This document shows positions 1 to 8,717 of a DNA stretch of 64,000 bases, one piece after another. The DNA is from Aequorivita todarodis (GTDB taxonomy: Bacteria; Bacteroidota; Bacteroidia; Flavobacteriales; Flavobacteriaceae), in the NCBI RefSeq assembly GCF_028561335.1, contig NZ_JAQQTG010000049.1, positions 40,657-104,656 on the forward strand, in the 5' to 3' direction. Every line of letters starts with the position of its first letter. The first letter of the stretch is position 1. The notes below the pieces were generated by a model that made no database searches, was not told the DNA's origin, and saw only the letters and a list, made by a program, of their open reading frames with translations. A program made the position numbers and the translations under genes.

Positions 1-1141
1 TCTGTCCGTCACGAAGGGTTTTTGCGCCTTCCTTAATTATGGTATCGCCTTTTTTGAGGCCAGATTTTACCTCGGTGTGGTTTTGGTAGGAAAGCCCGGT
101 TTCAAGCAGCACGCGTTTGGCAATCCCAACGGAATCGTTTACGGGGTGGTAGATATAGGCAATCGTTTCGCCGGCGGCATTTTCCTGCAATACATTTTCA
201 GGAACGGTAATGGCTCCTTCCGCGCTGTAATCGTTCACTTTTACGGTGGCGATAAGGTTTGGTTTTACCAGTCCATCTTTATTGGGAATTTCAACCTGAA
301 TGTCAAAACTTCTGTTGTTCGGGTTGATGTAGTTGCTCACTTGGCGAACCTTTCCGGTGAATTCTTCATTGATGGAAGCTAATTTCACCTTTACCTGTGT
401 ACCCTTGGTAATGTTTTTAAGATAGGTTTCAGGAATGGAGGCCTTTACGTACATATTGCTCAAATTCACCAAACGGATGATTGGGGTTTGTCCGGGAACC
501 ACCACTTGGCCTGGGTCTGAAATAATCTCATCCACAACGCCGCTAAAGGGTGCGGTGATAACGGTTTTGGCCAATTGGGCGCGCAATTGATTGGTAACGT
601 TTTTAGCAGATTCATAATTGGTCTTGGCCTGTAAATATTGTATTTCGGAACCAATTTTTTGTTCCCACAACCTTTGCTGACGCTCAAAAGTGGTCTGCGC
701 CAAAGCCATTTGGGCTTCTTGTTGCGCTACCTGGCTGGAAAGGCCGCCATCGTCTATTTTTGCAAGGCGCTGCCCTTTGGAAACGCGTTGCCCTTCCTTC
801 ACATACACATTGGTAAGTACACCGGAATATTCCGCATTTAAAACTACGTTTTGGTCTGTTTCCACATTGCCCTGCACTTCAACATAATGTTTAAAAAGGG
901 TGTCTTTAATAACCTCAGCGGTAATTAAAGCTGGTCTTTCTTTCTTTTCGTTTTCGTCTATGTAGGCGTTCAGTTTATCTATTTCGGCCTTAAGTTCGCG
1001 CTGTTGTTTGTTCAGTTCGGCACGCTTGGCTTTTACCGCCGCCATGTCCTTCGAATCAATAACCGCATCAACAGATTTGTTGTCACCTCCGCAGGAAGCG
1101 AGCGTGATGATTGTTATTAGTAGTAGAAATGATTTTTTCAT
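1..1141 (-). CDS. Efflux RND transporter periplasmic adaptor subunit (HlyD/AcrA family), 3' end outside window
   Basis: Membrane-fusion protein that would bridge an inner-membrane RND pump and the TolC-type channel encoded at 1758-3137. I read this frame directly: 380 codons stay open from the ATG at 1141 to the window edge, so the C-terminus is missing. It begins with a lipoprotein signal peptide (lipobox LASC, Cys17), then a coiled stretch rich in Lys/Glu/Arg (about 30-65). The two halves of the lipoyl-like barrel-sandwich follow (GVLTNVYVKEGQRV near residue 110 and APFSGVVDEIISDPGQVV near 190), separated by a helical hairpin, then a beta-barrel domain. The permease gene is expected beyond position 1. 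It lies downstream of tetR and tolC on the same strand, but 158 bp of repeat-rich spacer and a four-helix-bundle gene separate it from tolC. Family certain; substrate unknown. Confidence 0.93.
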   Translation of the reverse strand, partial: MKKSFLLLITIITLASCGGDNKSVDAVIDSKDMAAVKAKRAELNKQQRELKAEIDKLNAYIDENEKKERPALITAEVIKDTLFKHYVEVQGNVETDQNVVLNAEYSGVLTNVYVKEGQRVSKGQRLAKIDDGGLSSQVAQQEAQMALAQTTFERQQRLWEQKIGSEIQYLQAKTNYESAKNVTNQLRAQLAKTVITAPFSGVVDEIISDPGQVVVPGQTPIIRLVNLSNMYVKASIPETYLKNITKGTQVKVKLASINEEFTGKVRQVSNYINPNNRSFDIQVEIPNKDGLVKPNLIATVKVNDYSAEGAITVPENVLQENAAGETIAYIYHPVNDSVGIAKRVLLETGLSYQNHTEVKSGLKKGDTIIKEGAKTLRDGQ

Positions 1142-1192
1142 TGTTGATTTATTTTTAGAAAGTCGATTAGTTGAAAGTTTATAAGTTTAAGT

Positions 1193-1752
1193 GTTTATGA
1201 GTTTAAATGTTTAAAAGTTATTGTGTGAAAAAGTTTATTGCTTTGATTTATACTATGAATTTGAATCTTTTTTGTGCAATTTCATAAACTCTTGATCTTT
1301 TAAACTTCTTTATTCTTGATTTGGGTTTTATATAGTCCGTTTAACATTGCGGCTATTTCTGAAATATTTTCCCGAATCTCGCTATATAATTCGTCAGACA
1401 GAAGTTCCAAATCATTTGCAAGAATGGATTGATTCAAAAGTTCTAAGGCAGAACTATGGGCTATTTCAGTAAATCGAGCTTTATCCTTAAAAGAATGTCT
1501 TCCAGTTCCTTCAGCTATATTAGAGGAAATAGAAATTGCAGCGCGTCTCATTTGACTTGTTATACCAAATTTTTCTTCCGAAGGAAAATCTTTGGTGCTT
1601 TTGTAAATTTTTATGGAAAGCTGCCGTGCTTTCTGCCAAACATTTAATTTTTCAAACGAAAATATTCTCATAATTTTTGTTTTAATGTATAAATTTTTAC
1701 AGTCTAATTTCTTTGGGTAAGCACTGTTCAATAAACTTTTAAACTCATAAAC
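1193..1752. repeat. 15-bp inverted repeats flanking the four-helix-bundle gene
   Basis: GTTTATGAGTTTAAA at 1193-1207 is matched exactly, inverted, at 1738-1752. Both copies lie in longer low-complexity tracts made of 'gttta/taaac' words. The right copy begins 6 bp past the tolC stop codon, and a degenerate third copy overlaps the stop of the enclosed gene (about 1283-1305). The pair brackets the S23-type gene precisely. Confidence 0.7.
1300..1671 (-). CDS. Four helix bundle protein (S23 / 23S rRNA-intervening-sequence protein family)
   Basis: A 123-residue, all-helical protein starting MRIFSFEKLNVWQKAR, which is the typical beginning of the family (F..L.VWQKAR), with the conserved segment MRRAAISISSNIAEGTGR in the middle. 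The family forms pentameric four-helix bundles. Members are encoded in intervening sequences of 23S rRNA genes and, as Avd, in diversity-generating retroelements, but most chromosomal copies have no known role. I chose the ATG at 1671; an upstream in-frame start would add 20 residues lacking family similarity. It sits between tolC and the adaptor gene of an efflux operon, bracketed by inverted repeats, which suggests insertion into the operon. No reverse transcriptase or rRNA gene is nearby. Confidence 0.88.
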   Translation of the reverse strand: MRIFSFEKLNVWQKARQLSIKIYKSTKDFPSEEKFGITSQMRRAAISISSNIAEGTGRHSFKDKARFTEIAHSSALELLNQSILANDLELLSDELYSEIRENISEIAAMLNGLYKTQIKNKEV

Positions 1753-1757
1753 TTTTT

Positions 1758-3137
1758 TCAGTATTTCCCTTTAATTTCTTCATAATTCATCCGTAACTGC
1801 GGAATGTTCAGAACCGTTTCAAGATTCGCTTTTTCATTGATTAGCGTAAGCATGGATTGAAAATATTGTTGCTGTGCCATATATAATTGAGTTTGGGCCT
1901 GGCGCAAGTCAAAACTGGTTGAAAGGCCTTCCGTGAATTTCACTTGGTTTTTACCTTCAATACGCTCGGCCAGCGCAAGGTTTTTCTTTGAGTTTTCATA
2001 ATTCTCAATAGCGAATTGGTAATTGCTTTGCGCAGTTGTCAAGTCAAGTTTTATTTGTTGTTTGGTTTGCTCAAGTTCTGTCTTAGCTTGGTCCAATGCT
2101 ATTTTGGTGCGTTGGCTGGCGGCGCTTCGCATGCCACTGCTGAAAATGGGAATATTCAGACTGACCCCCAAAACAGAGGACTGATACCATTTTTGGTCAC
2201 CGTTAAAAAAACTGAAATCATCACTGTTTGCTGAAGTTCCATAATTCACAAAAGCCGAAAGTCTTGGGAGGAACTTGCTTTTTTCAAGCCTGTTTTCAAA
2301 ATAGCGCTGTTCCGTAAGGTTAAAGGCAATTTTATAATCTACGTTTTCTTCAATTTTTAGGGATGAATCCAACAGCGAAAGACTTATGTTTTGATTGGCC
2401 AATTGGTCCAAATCATCGGTCAGGGTTACCGGGGCTTCCACGTCGATTCCCAAAGCAAGATTGAACATTTGCTTGGCGATGGCTTGGCTTCTGCGGGCAT
2501 TGTTGAGTTGGGTTTCAATGTCCAAAAGGGTTATTTCCAGTTGCTCAACGCTTTCTTCCTCTGTTAAACCATTCTCATAGATTTTTCGGGTTTCGTTGAG
2601 GTTTTCTTCAAGATTGGTCTTGTTTTTTTCAAAAATGTCCACCAGTTCCTGCGCCAGCAAAACACTTCCGTAGGCGTTGATTACACCTTTCCGCACTTCC
2701 AAACGTGTTTTCTCGTTGGCATTTTCAGAATATCTTAAAAACGCCTTTGCGGCTTTTAAACCTACCAGATAGCTTCCATCAAAAATTAGCTGGTTTAAGG
2801 TAGCCACGGCGTTCGCATTTTGCTTGGTTCCAAAGGTTATGGGAACAAAGGTGCCGGGCTCGCCGCCACTAAATTCGCCTGGAATAAGGGTTACGGGCTG
2901 TTTTAGATTGTTTTGGTAACTGATATTGCCATCTATCTGCGGAAGGCCCTGCGCGGTGGTTTCCCACTTTTGCTTGATGGCTTTGGCAATATCGCGTTGC
3001 GCGTTTATGGAGGTGTAATTGCTGTCCAAAGCAAAGGTTACGGCCTCTTCCAAACTGAACGTATAATTTTTCTGCTGCTGCGAAAAACCTAAAGTAGCGC
3101 ACAATAGCAAACTGAAGATTAAAAGTTTTTTAGTCAT
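1758..3137 (-). CDS. TolC family outer membrane efflux protein
   Basis: Outer-membrane channel of a tripartite efflux pump. The 459-residue product starts with a signal peptide (MTKKLLIFSLLLCATLGFSQ). Two tandem outer-membrane-efflux-protein repeats follow (about 25-215 and 245-440), each a long coiled-coil pair around a short beta segment, with the usual L..AL..N and QA..ARSQ-like spacing. Length is normal for the family. Its start overlaps the end of the TetR-family gene by 8 bp, so the two are translationally coupled. The adaptor gene (1-1141) is downstream on the same strand after the S23 gene. Substrate cannot be told from sequence. Confidence 0.94.
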   Translation of the reverse strand: MTKKLLIFSLLLCATLGFSQQQKNYTFSLEEAVTFALDSNYTSINAQRDIAKAIKQKWETTAQGLPQIDGNISYQNNLKQPVTLIPGEFSGGEPGTFVPITFGTKQNANAVATLNQLIFDGSYLVGLKAAKAFLRYSENANEKTRLEVRKGVINAYGSVLLAQELVDIFEKNKTNLEENLNETRKIYENGLTEEESVEQLEITLLDIETQLNNARRSQAIAKQMFNLALGIDVEAPVTLTDDLDQLANQNISLSLLDSSLKIEENVDYKIAFNLTEQRYFENRLEKSKFLPRLSAFVNYGTSANSDDFSFFNGDQKWYQSSVLGVSLNIPIFSSGMRSAASQRTKIALDQAKTELEQTKQQIKLDLTTAQSNYQFAIENYENSKKNLALAERIEGKNQVKFTEGLSTSFDLRQAQTQLYMAQQQYFQSMLTLINEKANLETVLNIPQLRMNYEEIKGKY

Positions 3138-3741
3138 TGGTTTGATGCTCTTTGATGAATTTTTTTAGTGTGAGAAAACCTTCGGATGTTACAATTCCTC
3201 TCAGGTGATATTCAAGATATTCCTCGGTTACGAATTTTGCAGGAAACTTATCTTTGGGAAACAGGTTTTGGTCCTTGATGCCGTGGATGCCCAAAAAATA
3301 CAGGCGGGCAACAAAATCTGGATCCAAATTGCTTCGGTATAGCCCTTGCTCAATGCCTTTCTTCATGTTTTTTCGGGTACACTCCATCATTTTCTCAAAA
3401 TGGTTTTGATGTAGTTTCTGGCTTATTTCAGGATAATATTTCTGAAGTTGGTACTGTGGCGAGGATTGGTCATTTTCAAGTTTGCGCAGGATGAATTTCT
3501 TAATTTCAAATAATTCCTCAATGGGGTTTTGGTCCAAGGCGCAAATTTCGTCTATGCCGCTGGTAATGCTATCCATAACACAAAAGGTGCATTCCTTTAC
3601 CAAAGCGGTTTTATTTTTAAAATGCGTATAAATGGTTTTTTTTGAAATGGCCATTTCATTGGCGATATCGTCCATGGTAACGCTCTTAAAACCAAGTTTT
3701 AAGAAGAGGTCGGTGGCTTTTTGGATAATCTTTTCTCTCAT
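3130..3741 (-). CDS. TetR/AcrR family transcriptional regulator
   Basis: The N-terminal helix-turn-helix (residues about 5-50: KIIQKATDLFLKLGFKSVTMDDIANEMAISKKTIYTHFKNK) is canonical TetR; the C-terminal ligand domain is divergent, as usual. It probably represses the efflux genes with which it forms an operon (8-bp overlap with tolC). I set the start at the ATG at 3741, giving 203 residues. The in-frame TTG at 3753 lies inside a perfect -7 promoter box (TATCTTTG, 3758-3751) and is unlikely to be translated. With that promoter the leader would be under 10 nt. No obvious palindromic operator was identified. Confidence 0.92.
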   Translation of the reverse strand: MREKIIQKATDLFLKLGFKSVTMDDIANEMAISKKTIYTHFKNKTALVKECTFCVMDSITSGIDEICALDQNPIEELFEIKKFILRKLENDQSSPQYQLQKYYPEISQKLHQNHFEKMMECTRKNMKKGIEQGLYRSNLDPDFVARLYFLGIHGIKDQNLFPKDKFPAKFVTEEYLEYHLRGIVTSEGFLTLKKFIKEHQTND

Positions 3742-3750
3742 AACAGGGGG

Positions 3751-3781
3751 CAAAGATAGGTTGCGGAAACTTTTAAAACAA
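3751..3781 (-). promoter_or_regulatory. Bacteroidota-type promoter of the tetR-tolC efflux operon
   Basis: On the minus strand TTG (3781-3779), 20 bp, then TATCTTTG (3758-3751), a full match to the TTG-N19-TAnnTTTG consensus. Transcription would start almost at the ATG at 3741. Confidence 0.7.
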
Positions 3782-3897
3782 AAATAGTTTCCTTAGTTTT
3801 ATTTTATTTAACAGAAGCTTAACAGCTATGCTATTTTGACACATTAATTGTGGCCTTTTGCTTAGCTTGTTTTACTTTAGCCGAAATTTTTTGAAGG

Positions 3898-4872
3898 ATG
3901 GAGGTTTTAAAGAAATACAATTCAGAATTGCAGCAGCATCTTGAAAACGCCGTTGCCCAAAAGGAGCCGCACCAACTCTACGACCCTATAAAATATATTC
4001 TTTCGTTGGGGGGCAAGCGCATTCGGCCGGCATTGACGTTGATGGTTTGCGATTTTTTCGGAACCGATTTCAAAAAGGCAATGAGCGCTGCCCTGGCAGT
4101 AGAGCTGTTTCATAATTTTTCGCTCATCCACGACGATATTATGGATAATGCGCCACTGCGCCGCGGCAAAAGGACCGTCCATGAGAAATGGGATGTAAAC
4201 ACCGCAATTCTTTCGGGTGATGCGATGCTTATTTTGGCATATCGTTTCTTTGAAAACTACGAACCCAAAATGTTTCACGAATTGGCGAAGCTTTTCAGCG
4301 AAACGGCCCTGCAAGTTTGCGAAGGGCAGCAACTGGACATGGATTTTGAAACCCGGGATGATGTAACCCTTGTGGAATACATAAAAATGATAGACCACAA
4401 AACCGCAGTCCTTTTGGGAGCGGCGATGAAAATGGGCGCTATCGTTGCCGAAGTTTCCGAAAGCGATAAAGACAAAATTTATCAATTCGGAAGAAATTTG
4501 GGTATTGCCTTTCAATTGCAGGACGATTATCTGGATGTTTTCGGCAATCCCGAAACCTTCGGAAAACAGGTGGGCGGCGATATTATTTCAAATAAAAAAA
4601 CCTTTCTGTATTTAATGGCGGTGGGCGAGGGCACTTCGGCCCAAGCGGAGGAACTGGAGCATCTTTTCACCATAAATCCAAAAGACCCTGCCGATAAGAT
4701 TGCTACGGTTAAGGAAATATTTTCAAGCTCTGGTGCAGCCGAAGCTACGCAGGCAGAAATAGAAAAATTCAGTCATTTGGCGTACTCGCTTTTGGATGAA
4801 ATAGATATTTCTGAGGAGAAAAAGAAACTGCTCCGCAAATTCGGGAAGGATTTGATGGAGCGCGACGTTTAA
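3898..4872 (+). CDS. Polyprenyl synthetase family protein (trans-isoprenyl diphosphate synthase)
   Basis: Condenses isopentenyl diphosphate with allylic diphosphates to give polyprenyl diphosphates, feeding quinone, carotenoid or cell-wall lipid carrier synthesis. The 324-residue protein has both Asp-rich motifs: DDIMD at 79-83 and DDYLD at 209-213, which bind the Mg-diphosphate. GGKRIRP near residue 38 and KT/GQ..D motifs (CEGQQLDMDFE) are also present. The start ATG at 3898 is preceded by GAAGG. Its stop codon overlaps that of the convergent barrel gene in the palindrome TTAA. Chain length cannot be set from motifs alone, so no gene symbol is given. Confidence 0.95.
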   Translation: MEVLKKYNSELQQHLENAVAQKEPHQLYDPIKYILSLGGKRIRPALTLMVCDFFGTDFKKAMSAALAVELFHNFSLIHDDIMDNAPLRRGKRTVHEKWDVNTAILSGDAMLILAYRFFENYEPKMFHELAKLFSETALQVCEGQQLDMDFETRDDVTLVEYIKMIDHKTAVLLGAAMKMGAIVAEVSESDKDKIYQFGRNLGIAFQLQDDYLDVFGNPETFGKQVGGDIISNKKTFLYLMAVGEGTSAQAEELEHLFTINPKDPADKIATVKEIFSSSGAAEATQAEIEKFSHLAYSLLDEIDISEEKKKLLRKFGKDLMERDV

Positions 4873-5402
4873 AAATACACCCGCACGAAAGGGGCAAAGG
4901 CACTTGCGTAAATACTTTCATCCGCATCAAAAAGCACATCGTAACGGATGCCAATTGTAAAATTATTGCTATGGAAACCGACGCCCAGAAATAAGGCCGG
5001 ATACCAATAGTTCCGCGTTTTGTCGGGGCTTCCCAAGTATTTATACTTTCGGGTTACATGCAATTCCTCAAATTCTGCCGAAAGCTGTATTTCCGGTATC
5101 ACGTTGTAAAGTGCCAGCACACTTCCGCCCAGAATGGTCGCGTTGGTATCGTTTTTTAGGCTTGCATACGTTCCGTTTAGCGCCACTCCGGCCGCAAACT
5201 GGTCGTTAAACTGATAAATGGCACTGGGCGCAAGGGTTCCGCTGAAAAAACCATCGCCAAAACTAAGGCCGATTCCTCCACCAAAACGCACGTGCTGCCA
5301 GAATTCATTTTTATTGTCTTGACTGAACGATTTAGTAACGCCAAGAAGAAACAGTGCTATAAAAAATAATTTGCCAACACACCTAAATTCAGTCTTTTTC
5401 AT
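4869..5402 (-). CDS. Small outer membrane beta-barrel protein of unknown function
   Basis: A 177-residue protein with a signal peptide ending in KSFSQ. Alternating hydrophobic/polar strands rich in Gly and aromatic residues follow, ending in VRVYF, whose terminal Phe is typical of outer-membrane barrels. Eight strands would fit the length. I see no enzymatic motif. Similar flavobacterial genes next to sucA have sometimes been labelled alpha-ketoglutarate decarboxylase, which this sequence does not support. It is convergent with the polyprenyl synthase (4-bp overlap) and divergent from sucA, with which it shares a 113-bp promoter region. Confidence 0.8.
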   Translation of the reverse strand: MKKTEFRCVGKLFFIALFLLGVTKSFSQDNKNEFWQHVRFGGGIGLSFGDGFFSGTLAPSAIYQFNDQFAAGVALNGTYASLKNDTNATILGGSVLALYNVIPEIQLSAEFEELHVTRKYKYLGSPDKTRNYWYPALFLGVGFHSNNFTIGIRYDVLFDADESIYASAFAPFVRVYF

Positions 5403-5470
5403 TATGAATACTTTAAGATTTTCCGCCTATAAATATATAGAATCAGGCGGAGTAGTTTGCGTAATTGTTG

Positions 5471-5478
5471 TATTTTTG
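5471..5478 (+). promoter_or_regulatory. -7 promoter element upstream of sucA
   Basis: TATTTTTG matches the Bacteroidota -7 box TAnnTTTG. It would start transcription near 5484-5488, leaving a leader of about 30 nt. The -33 TTG is not at ideal spacing. Confidence 0.5.
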
Positions 5479-5515
5479 TACCGTTTTATCAAAATGACCC
5501 ATTTGTACATTTATC

Positions 5516-8287
5516 ATGGATAAATTTTCCTTCTTAAACGCGATGCATCCCTCCCAAATCGCGGAACTTTACGAAAAATATTTACAATACCCCGATAGCG
5601 TTGAGCCAAGTTGGCGTGCTTTTTTCCAAGGTTTTGACTTTGGTTCGGAGAATAGTGCACAGGAATTCTTTGGCACCGCCGAGCCTGTGGAAACCCAAGA
5701 TTACGACGTGGGCGCTATCTGCGCAGATGTTATAAAGGAGTTTCAGGTTATAAAATTAATCGATGGTTACAGGACGCGCGGGCACCTTTTTACCAAAACC
5801 AATCCCGTACGGGACCGCCGGAAATATACACCAACCTTGGCAATCGAGAATTTTGGCCTTTCACAGCACGATCTTAAGGCTACTTTTAAGGCCGGGGAAA
5901 TTATTGGTATTGGCGAGGCTACCCTTGAAGAAATCATAAAACACCTTGAGAGCATTTATTGCGATTCCATCGGGATTGAATATATGTACATTCGCAGGCC
6001 GGAAGAAATCCAGTGGATTCAACAAAAGTTGAACGTTAATGATAATCAGCCCAGTTTCTCCAACGAACATAAAAAGCATATTCTTAAAAAACTCAATGAG
6101 GCTGTGGCTTTCGAGAGTTTTCTTCATACGAAATACGTAGGTCAAAAACGGTTTTCACTGGAAGGAGGCGAAAGTTTGATTCCCGCCTTGGATACCTTAA
6201 TTGAAAATGCTGCCGAAAAAGGCGTGGAGGAATTTGTAATGGGAATGGCCCACCGCGGCCGATTGAGCACGTTGACAAATATCTTCGGAAAAAGTGCCAA
6301 GGACATTTTCAGCGAGTTTGACGGAAAGGATTATGCGCAGGATATTTTTGATGGCGACGTAAAATATCACTTGGGCTGGACTTCAAAGCGCAAAACCGAA
6401 TCTGGCAAAGAAATAAATCTTAATATAGCTCCCAACCCTTCACATTTGGAAACCGTGGGCGCCGTGGTACAGGGAATAGCCCGTGCCAAACAGGACGACC
6501 ATCACAAGGACAATCCAAATAAAGTCTTGCCAATAATTGTTCACGGCGACGCGGCCATTGCCGGACAGGGCATTGTGTATGAAATTGTGCAAATGGCACA
6601 GCTGGACGGATATAAAACAGAAGGCACGATTCACATAGTAGTCAACAACCAAATAGGTTTTACTACGAATTATTTGGATGCGCGCTCCTCAATTTACTGT
6701 ACCGATGTTGGCAAGGTAACGCTTTCGCCCATCCTGCACGTAAATGCGGATGATGTAGAGGCAGTGGTACATGCAATGAATTTTGCGTTGGATTTCAGAA
6801 TGGAATTTGGCCGTGATGTTTTTATCGATTTGTTGGGCTATAGAAAATATGGACACAATGAAGGTGACGAACCGCGTTTTACGCAGCCCAAACTTTATAA
6901 GGCTATAGCCAAACACGACAATCCCCGTGATATTTATGCCAAAAAACTGATTGAGGAAGGAGTTATTGATAAGGGCTATGCCGATAAACTGGAACAGGAA
7001 TACAAAGATAAGCTCGAAGAAAATCTTGAGGATTCCAGAAAAGAGGACAAAACCACAATTACCGCATTTATGCATGACGAGTGGGAAGGCTACGATTATG
7101 CCGAGGAGGATAAAATGATGGAAGCGGTTGATACCACTTTCGATTTGAAAAAGTTGGATGAAATTGCCGAAGTAATAACCAAGTTGCCTGAGGATAAAAA
7201 ATTCCTTAAGAAAATTGCCAAGCTTGTTGAAGCAAGACACACTATGTATTTTGAGGACAACAAACTGGATTGGGCCATGGGCGAATTGCTTGCTTACGGA
7301 TCACTTTTAAAGGAAGGCCACGACGTGCGTATGAGCGGGCAGGACGTGGAGCGCGGAACGTTTTCGCATCGTCATGCCGTTATTAAAGTTGAGGACAGTG
7401 AAGAAGAAGTGGTGCTTTTAAATCATTTAAAGGGAGATCAAGGCGATTTCTATATATACAACTCATTGCTTTCAGAGTATGGGGTTGTTGGTTTTGACTA
7501 TGGGTATGCTATGGCGAGCCCGCGAAGTTTAACCCTGTGGGAAGCGCAGTTTGGCGATTTCAGCAATGGGGCGCAAATTATGATAGATCAATACATTTCG
7601 GCCGCCGAAGACAAATGGAAGCTGCAGAATGGTTTGGTGATGCTTTTGCCCCACGGTTATGAAGGCCAGGGCGCGGAGCATTCATCGGCGAGAATGGAGC
7701 GTTATCTGCAACTTTGTGCAACAGACAATATGTTTGTGGCGGATGTGACTACGCCAGCCAACCTTTTTCACCTTTTCAGAAGACAATTAAAGGTAAATTA
7801 TCGCAAACCGTTGATCGTATTTACGCCCAAGAGTTTGCTGCGCCACCCAAAAGTGGTTTCCACTAAAGAAGAATTTGCTAACGGAAGTTTCCAAATGTTG
7901 ATTGACGATGCCGAGGCAAAAGTTGCAAAAGTGAAAACATTGGTATTCCTTACCGGTAAATTCTATTACGATTTGCTGGAAAAAAGGGAAGAATTGAAAA
8001 GGGATGACGTTGCATTGGTGCGTATAGAGCAGTTGTTTCCATTGCCAACGGATGAAATGAAAAAGATTCTAAAGAAATATAAAAACGCCGATGATGTGGT
8101 GTGGGCACAGGAAGAACCAAGAAATATGGGCGCCTATTCGCATATCTTAATGCACTTTGAAGAAGCGAGAAACTTTAGGGTTTGCAGCAGAAAAATGTAC
8201 GCGGCACCGGCAGCGGGCAGTACAGTTAGGTCAAAAGCAAGACACGCCAAGGTAATTGAAAACGTGTTTGACAAAGATATGGAGTAG
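5516..8287 (+). CDS. sucA: 2-oxoglutarate dehydrogenase E1 component
   Basis: Thiamine-diphosphate-dependent decarboxylase of the 2-oxoglutarate dehydrogenase complex (TCA cycle). The 923-residue length is normal. Order: N-terminal E1 tail (LNAMHPSQIAELYEKY), then the ThDP domain with MAHRGRLSTLTNIFGK (near 243), GDAAIAGQGIVYE (near 344) and VNNQIGFTT (near 376). The transketolase-like pyrimidine domain follows (MSGQDVERGTFSHRHAV near 610; GHEGQGAEHSSARMER-type segment near 720), then a C-terminal domain (WAQEEPRNMGAY). The partner E2 gene odhB lies 430 bp downstream; the gap holds a decayed ORF6N gene. The stop codon TAG is part of a palindromic repeat (8284-8306). Confidence 0.98.
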   Translation: MDKFSFLNAMHPSQIAELYEKYLQYPDSVEPSWRAFFQGFDFGSENSAQEFFGTAEPVETQDYDVGAICADVIKEFQVIKLIDGYRTRGHLFTKTNPVRDRRKYTPTLAIENFGLSQHDLKATFKAGEIIGIGEATLEEIIKHLESIYCDSIGIEYMYIRRPEEIQWIQQKLNVNDNQPSFSNEHKKHILKKLNEAVAFESFLHTKYVGQKRFSLEGGESLIPALDTLIENAAEKGVEEFVMGMAHRGRLSTLTNIFGKSAKDIFSEFDGKDYAQDIFDGDVKYHLGWTSKRKTESGKEINLNIAPNPSHLETVGAVVQGIARAKQDDHHKDNPNKVLPIIVHGDAAIAGQGIVYEIVQMAQLDGYKTEGTIHIVVNNQIGFTTNYLDARSSIYCTDVGKVTLSPILHVNADDVEAVVHAMNFALDFRMEFGRDVFIDLLGYRKYGHNEGDEPRFTQPKLYKAIAKHDNPRDIYAKKLIEEGVIDKGYADKLEQEYKDKLEENLEDSRKEDKTTITAFMHDEWEGYDYAEEDKMMEAVDTTFDLKKLDEIAEVITKLPEDKKFLKKIAKLVEARHTMYFEDNKLDWAMGELLAYGSLLKEGHDVRMSGQDVERGTFSHRHAVIKVEDSEEEVVLLNHLKGDQGDFYIYNSLLSEYGVVGFDYGYAMASPRSLTLWEAQFGDFSNGAQIMIDQYISAAEDKWKLQNGLVMLLPHGYEGQGAEHSSARMERYLQLCATDNMFVADVTTPANLFHLFRRQLKVNYRKPLIVFTPKSLLRHPKVVSTKEEFANGSFQMLIDDAEAKVAKVKTLVFLTGKFYYDLLEKREELKRDDVALVRIEQLFPLPTDEMKKILKKYKNADDVVWAQEEPRNMGAYSHILMHFEEARNFRVCSRKMYAAPAAGSTVRSKARHAKVIENVFDKDME

Positions 8288-8306
8288 GGACGCACGGCCG
8301 TACGTT
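8284..8306. repeat. Degenerate copy of the GAGACGCACG palindrome family at the sucA stop
   Basis: A sequence of the form GGGACGCACG-G-CCGTACGTTTCC begins in the sucA stop codon. It is a decayed version of the perfect palindrome at 32290-32311. It has no T-run and so is not a typical terminator. Confidence 0.55.
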
Positions 8307-8389
8307 TCCACGTGTTTTTGAAATGTTGTGATGTAACTGAAAATGATGGATTATTTTATTATTTTCATACTGTGAAATTGCAGTAAATT

Positions 8390-8580
8390 CAGAATAAGAT
8401 TTAAGAAGTCCGCGGCTAAAGATTGATGTTCGATTTTGACCTTGCGGAATATATGGCGAGGAAACAAGGGTTTTAAAGCAAGCGGTCCGCAGGAATATGG
8501 AATGGTTTCCGAAGGATTTTATGTTTGAATTTGCTAAAAATGAGTTTGAAAACTTGAGGCCACAGATTGCAACCTCAAGT
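8390..8580 (+). pseudogene. ORF6N domain protein remnant
   Basis: Read in frame from 8390, the sequence gives QNKI*EVRG*RLMFDFDLAE. After a 1-base loss at 8450-8451 it continues YGEETRVLKQAVRRN, MEWFPKDFMFEF and ENLRPQIATSS. This is the ORF6N/KilA-N-like DNA-binding domain (intact family: IRGQKVMLDxDLAELYGVETRxLKQAVRRNxxRFPEDFMF...ENLRSQ), usually carried by phages and mobile islands. Two in-frame stops (8402, 8417), the frameshift and loss of everything after the ATSS motif show it is dead. The remaining gap up to odhB (8581-8717) is AT-rich with no further recognisable coding. Likely a relic of a past insertion between sucA and odhB. Confidence 0.85.
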
Positions 8581-8717
8581 ATTTGATACAAAAGGGATAA
8601 AACGATAAAGAGCAATCTGAAAGAAAGTGAATAGAATACAAATAAGTAGATTTATAAAAATCTGAAGAATAAAGAATAAAGAATAGCACCCTCCAGGTTG
8701 CAATAAACAATAAGATT

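Noticed and set aside
8226..8615. Minus-strand frame of 129 residues between sucA and odhB
   Set aside because: It is antisense to the ORF6N remnant and has no recognisable protein pattern.
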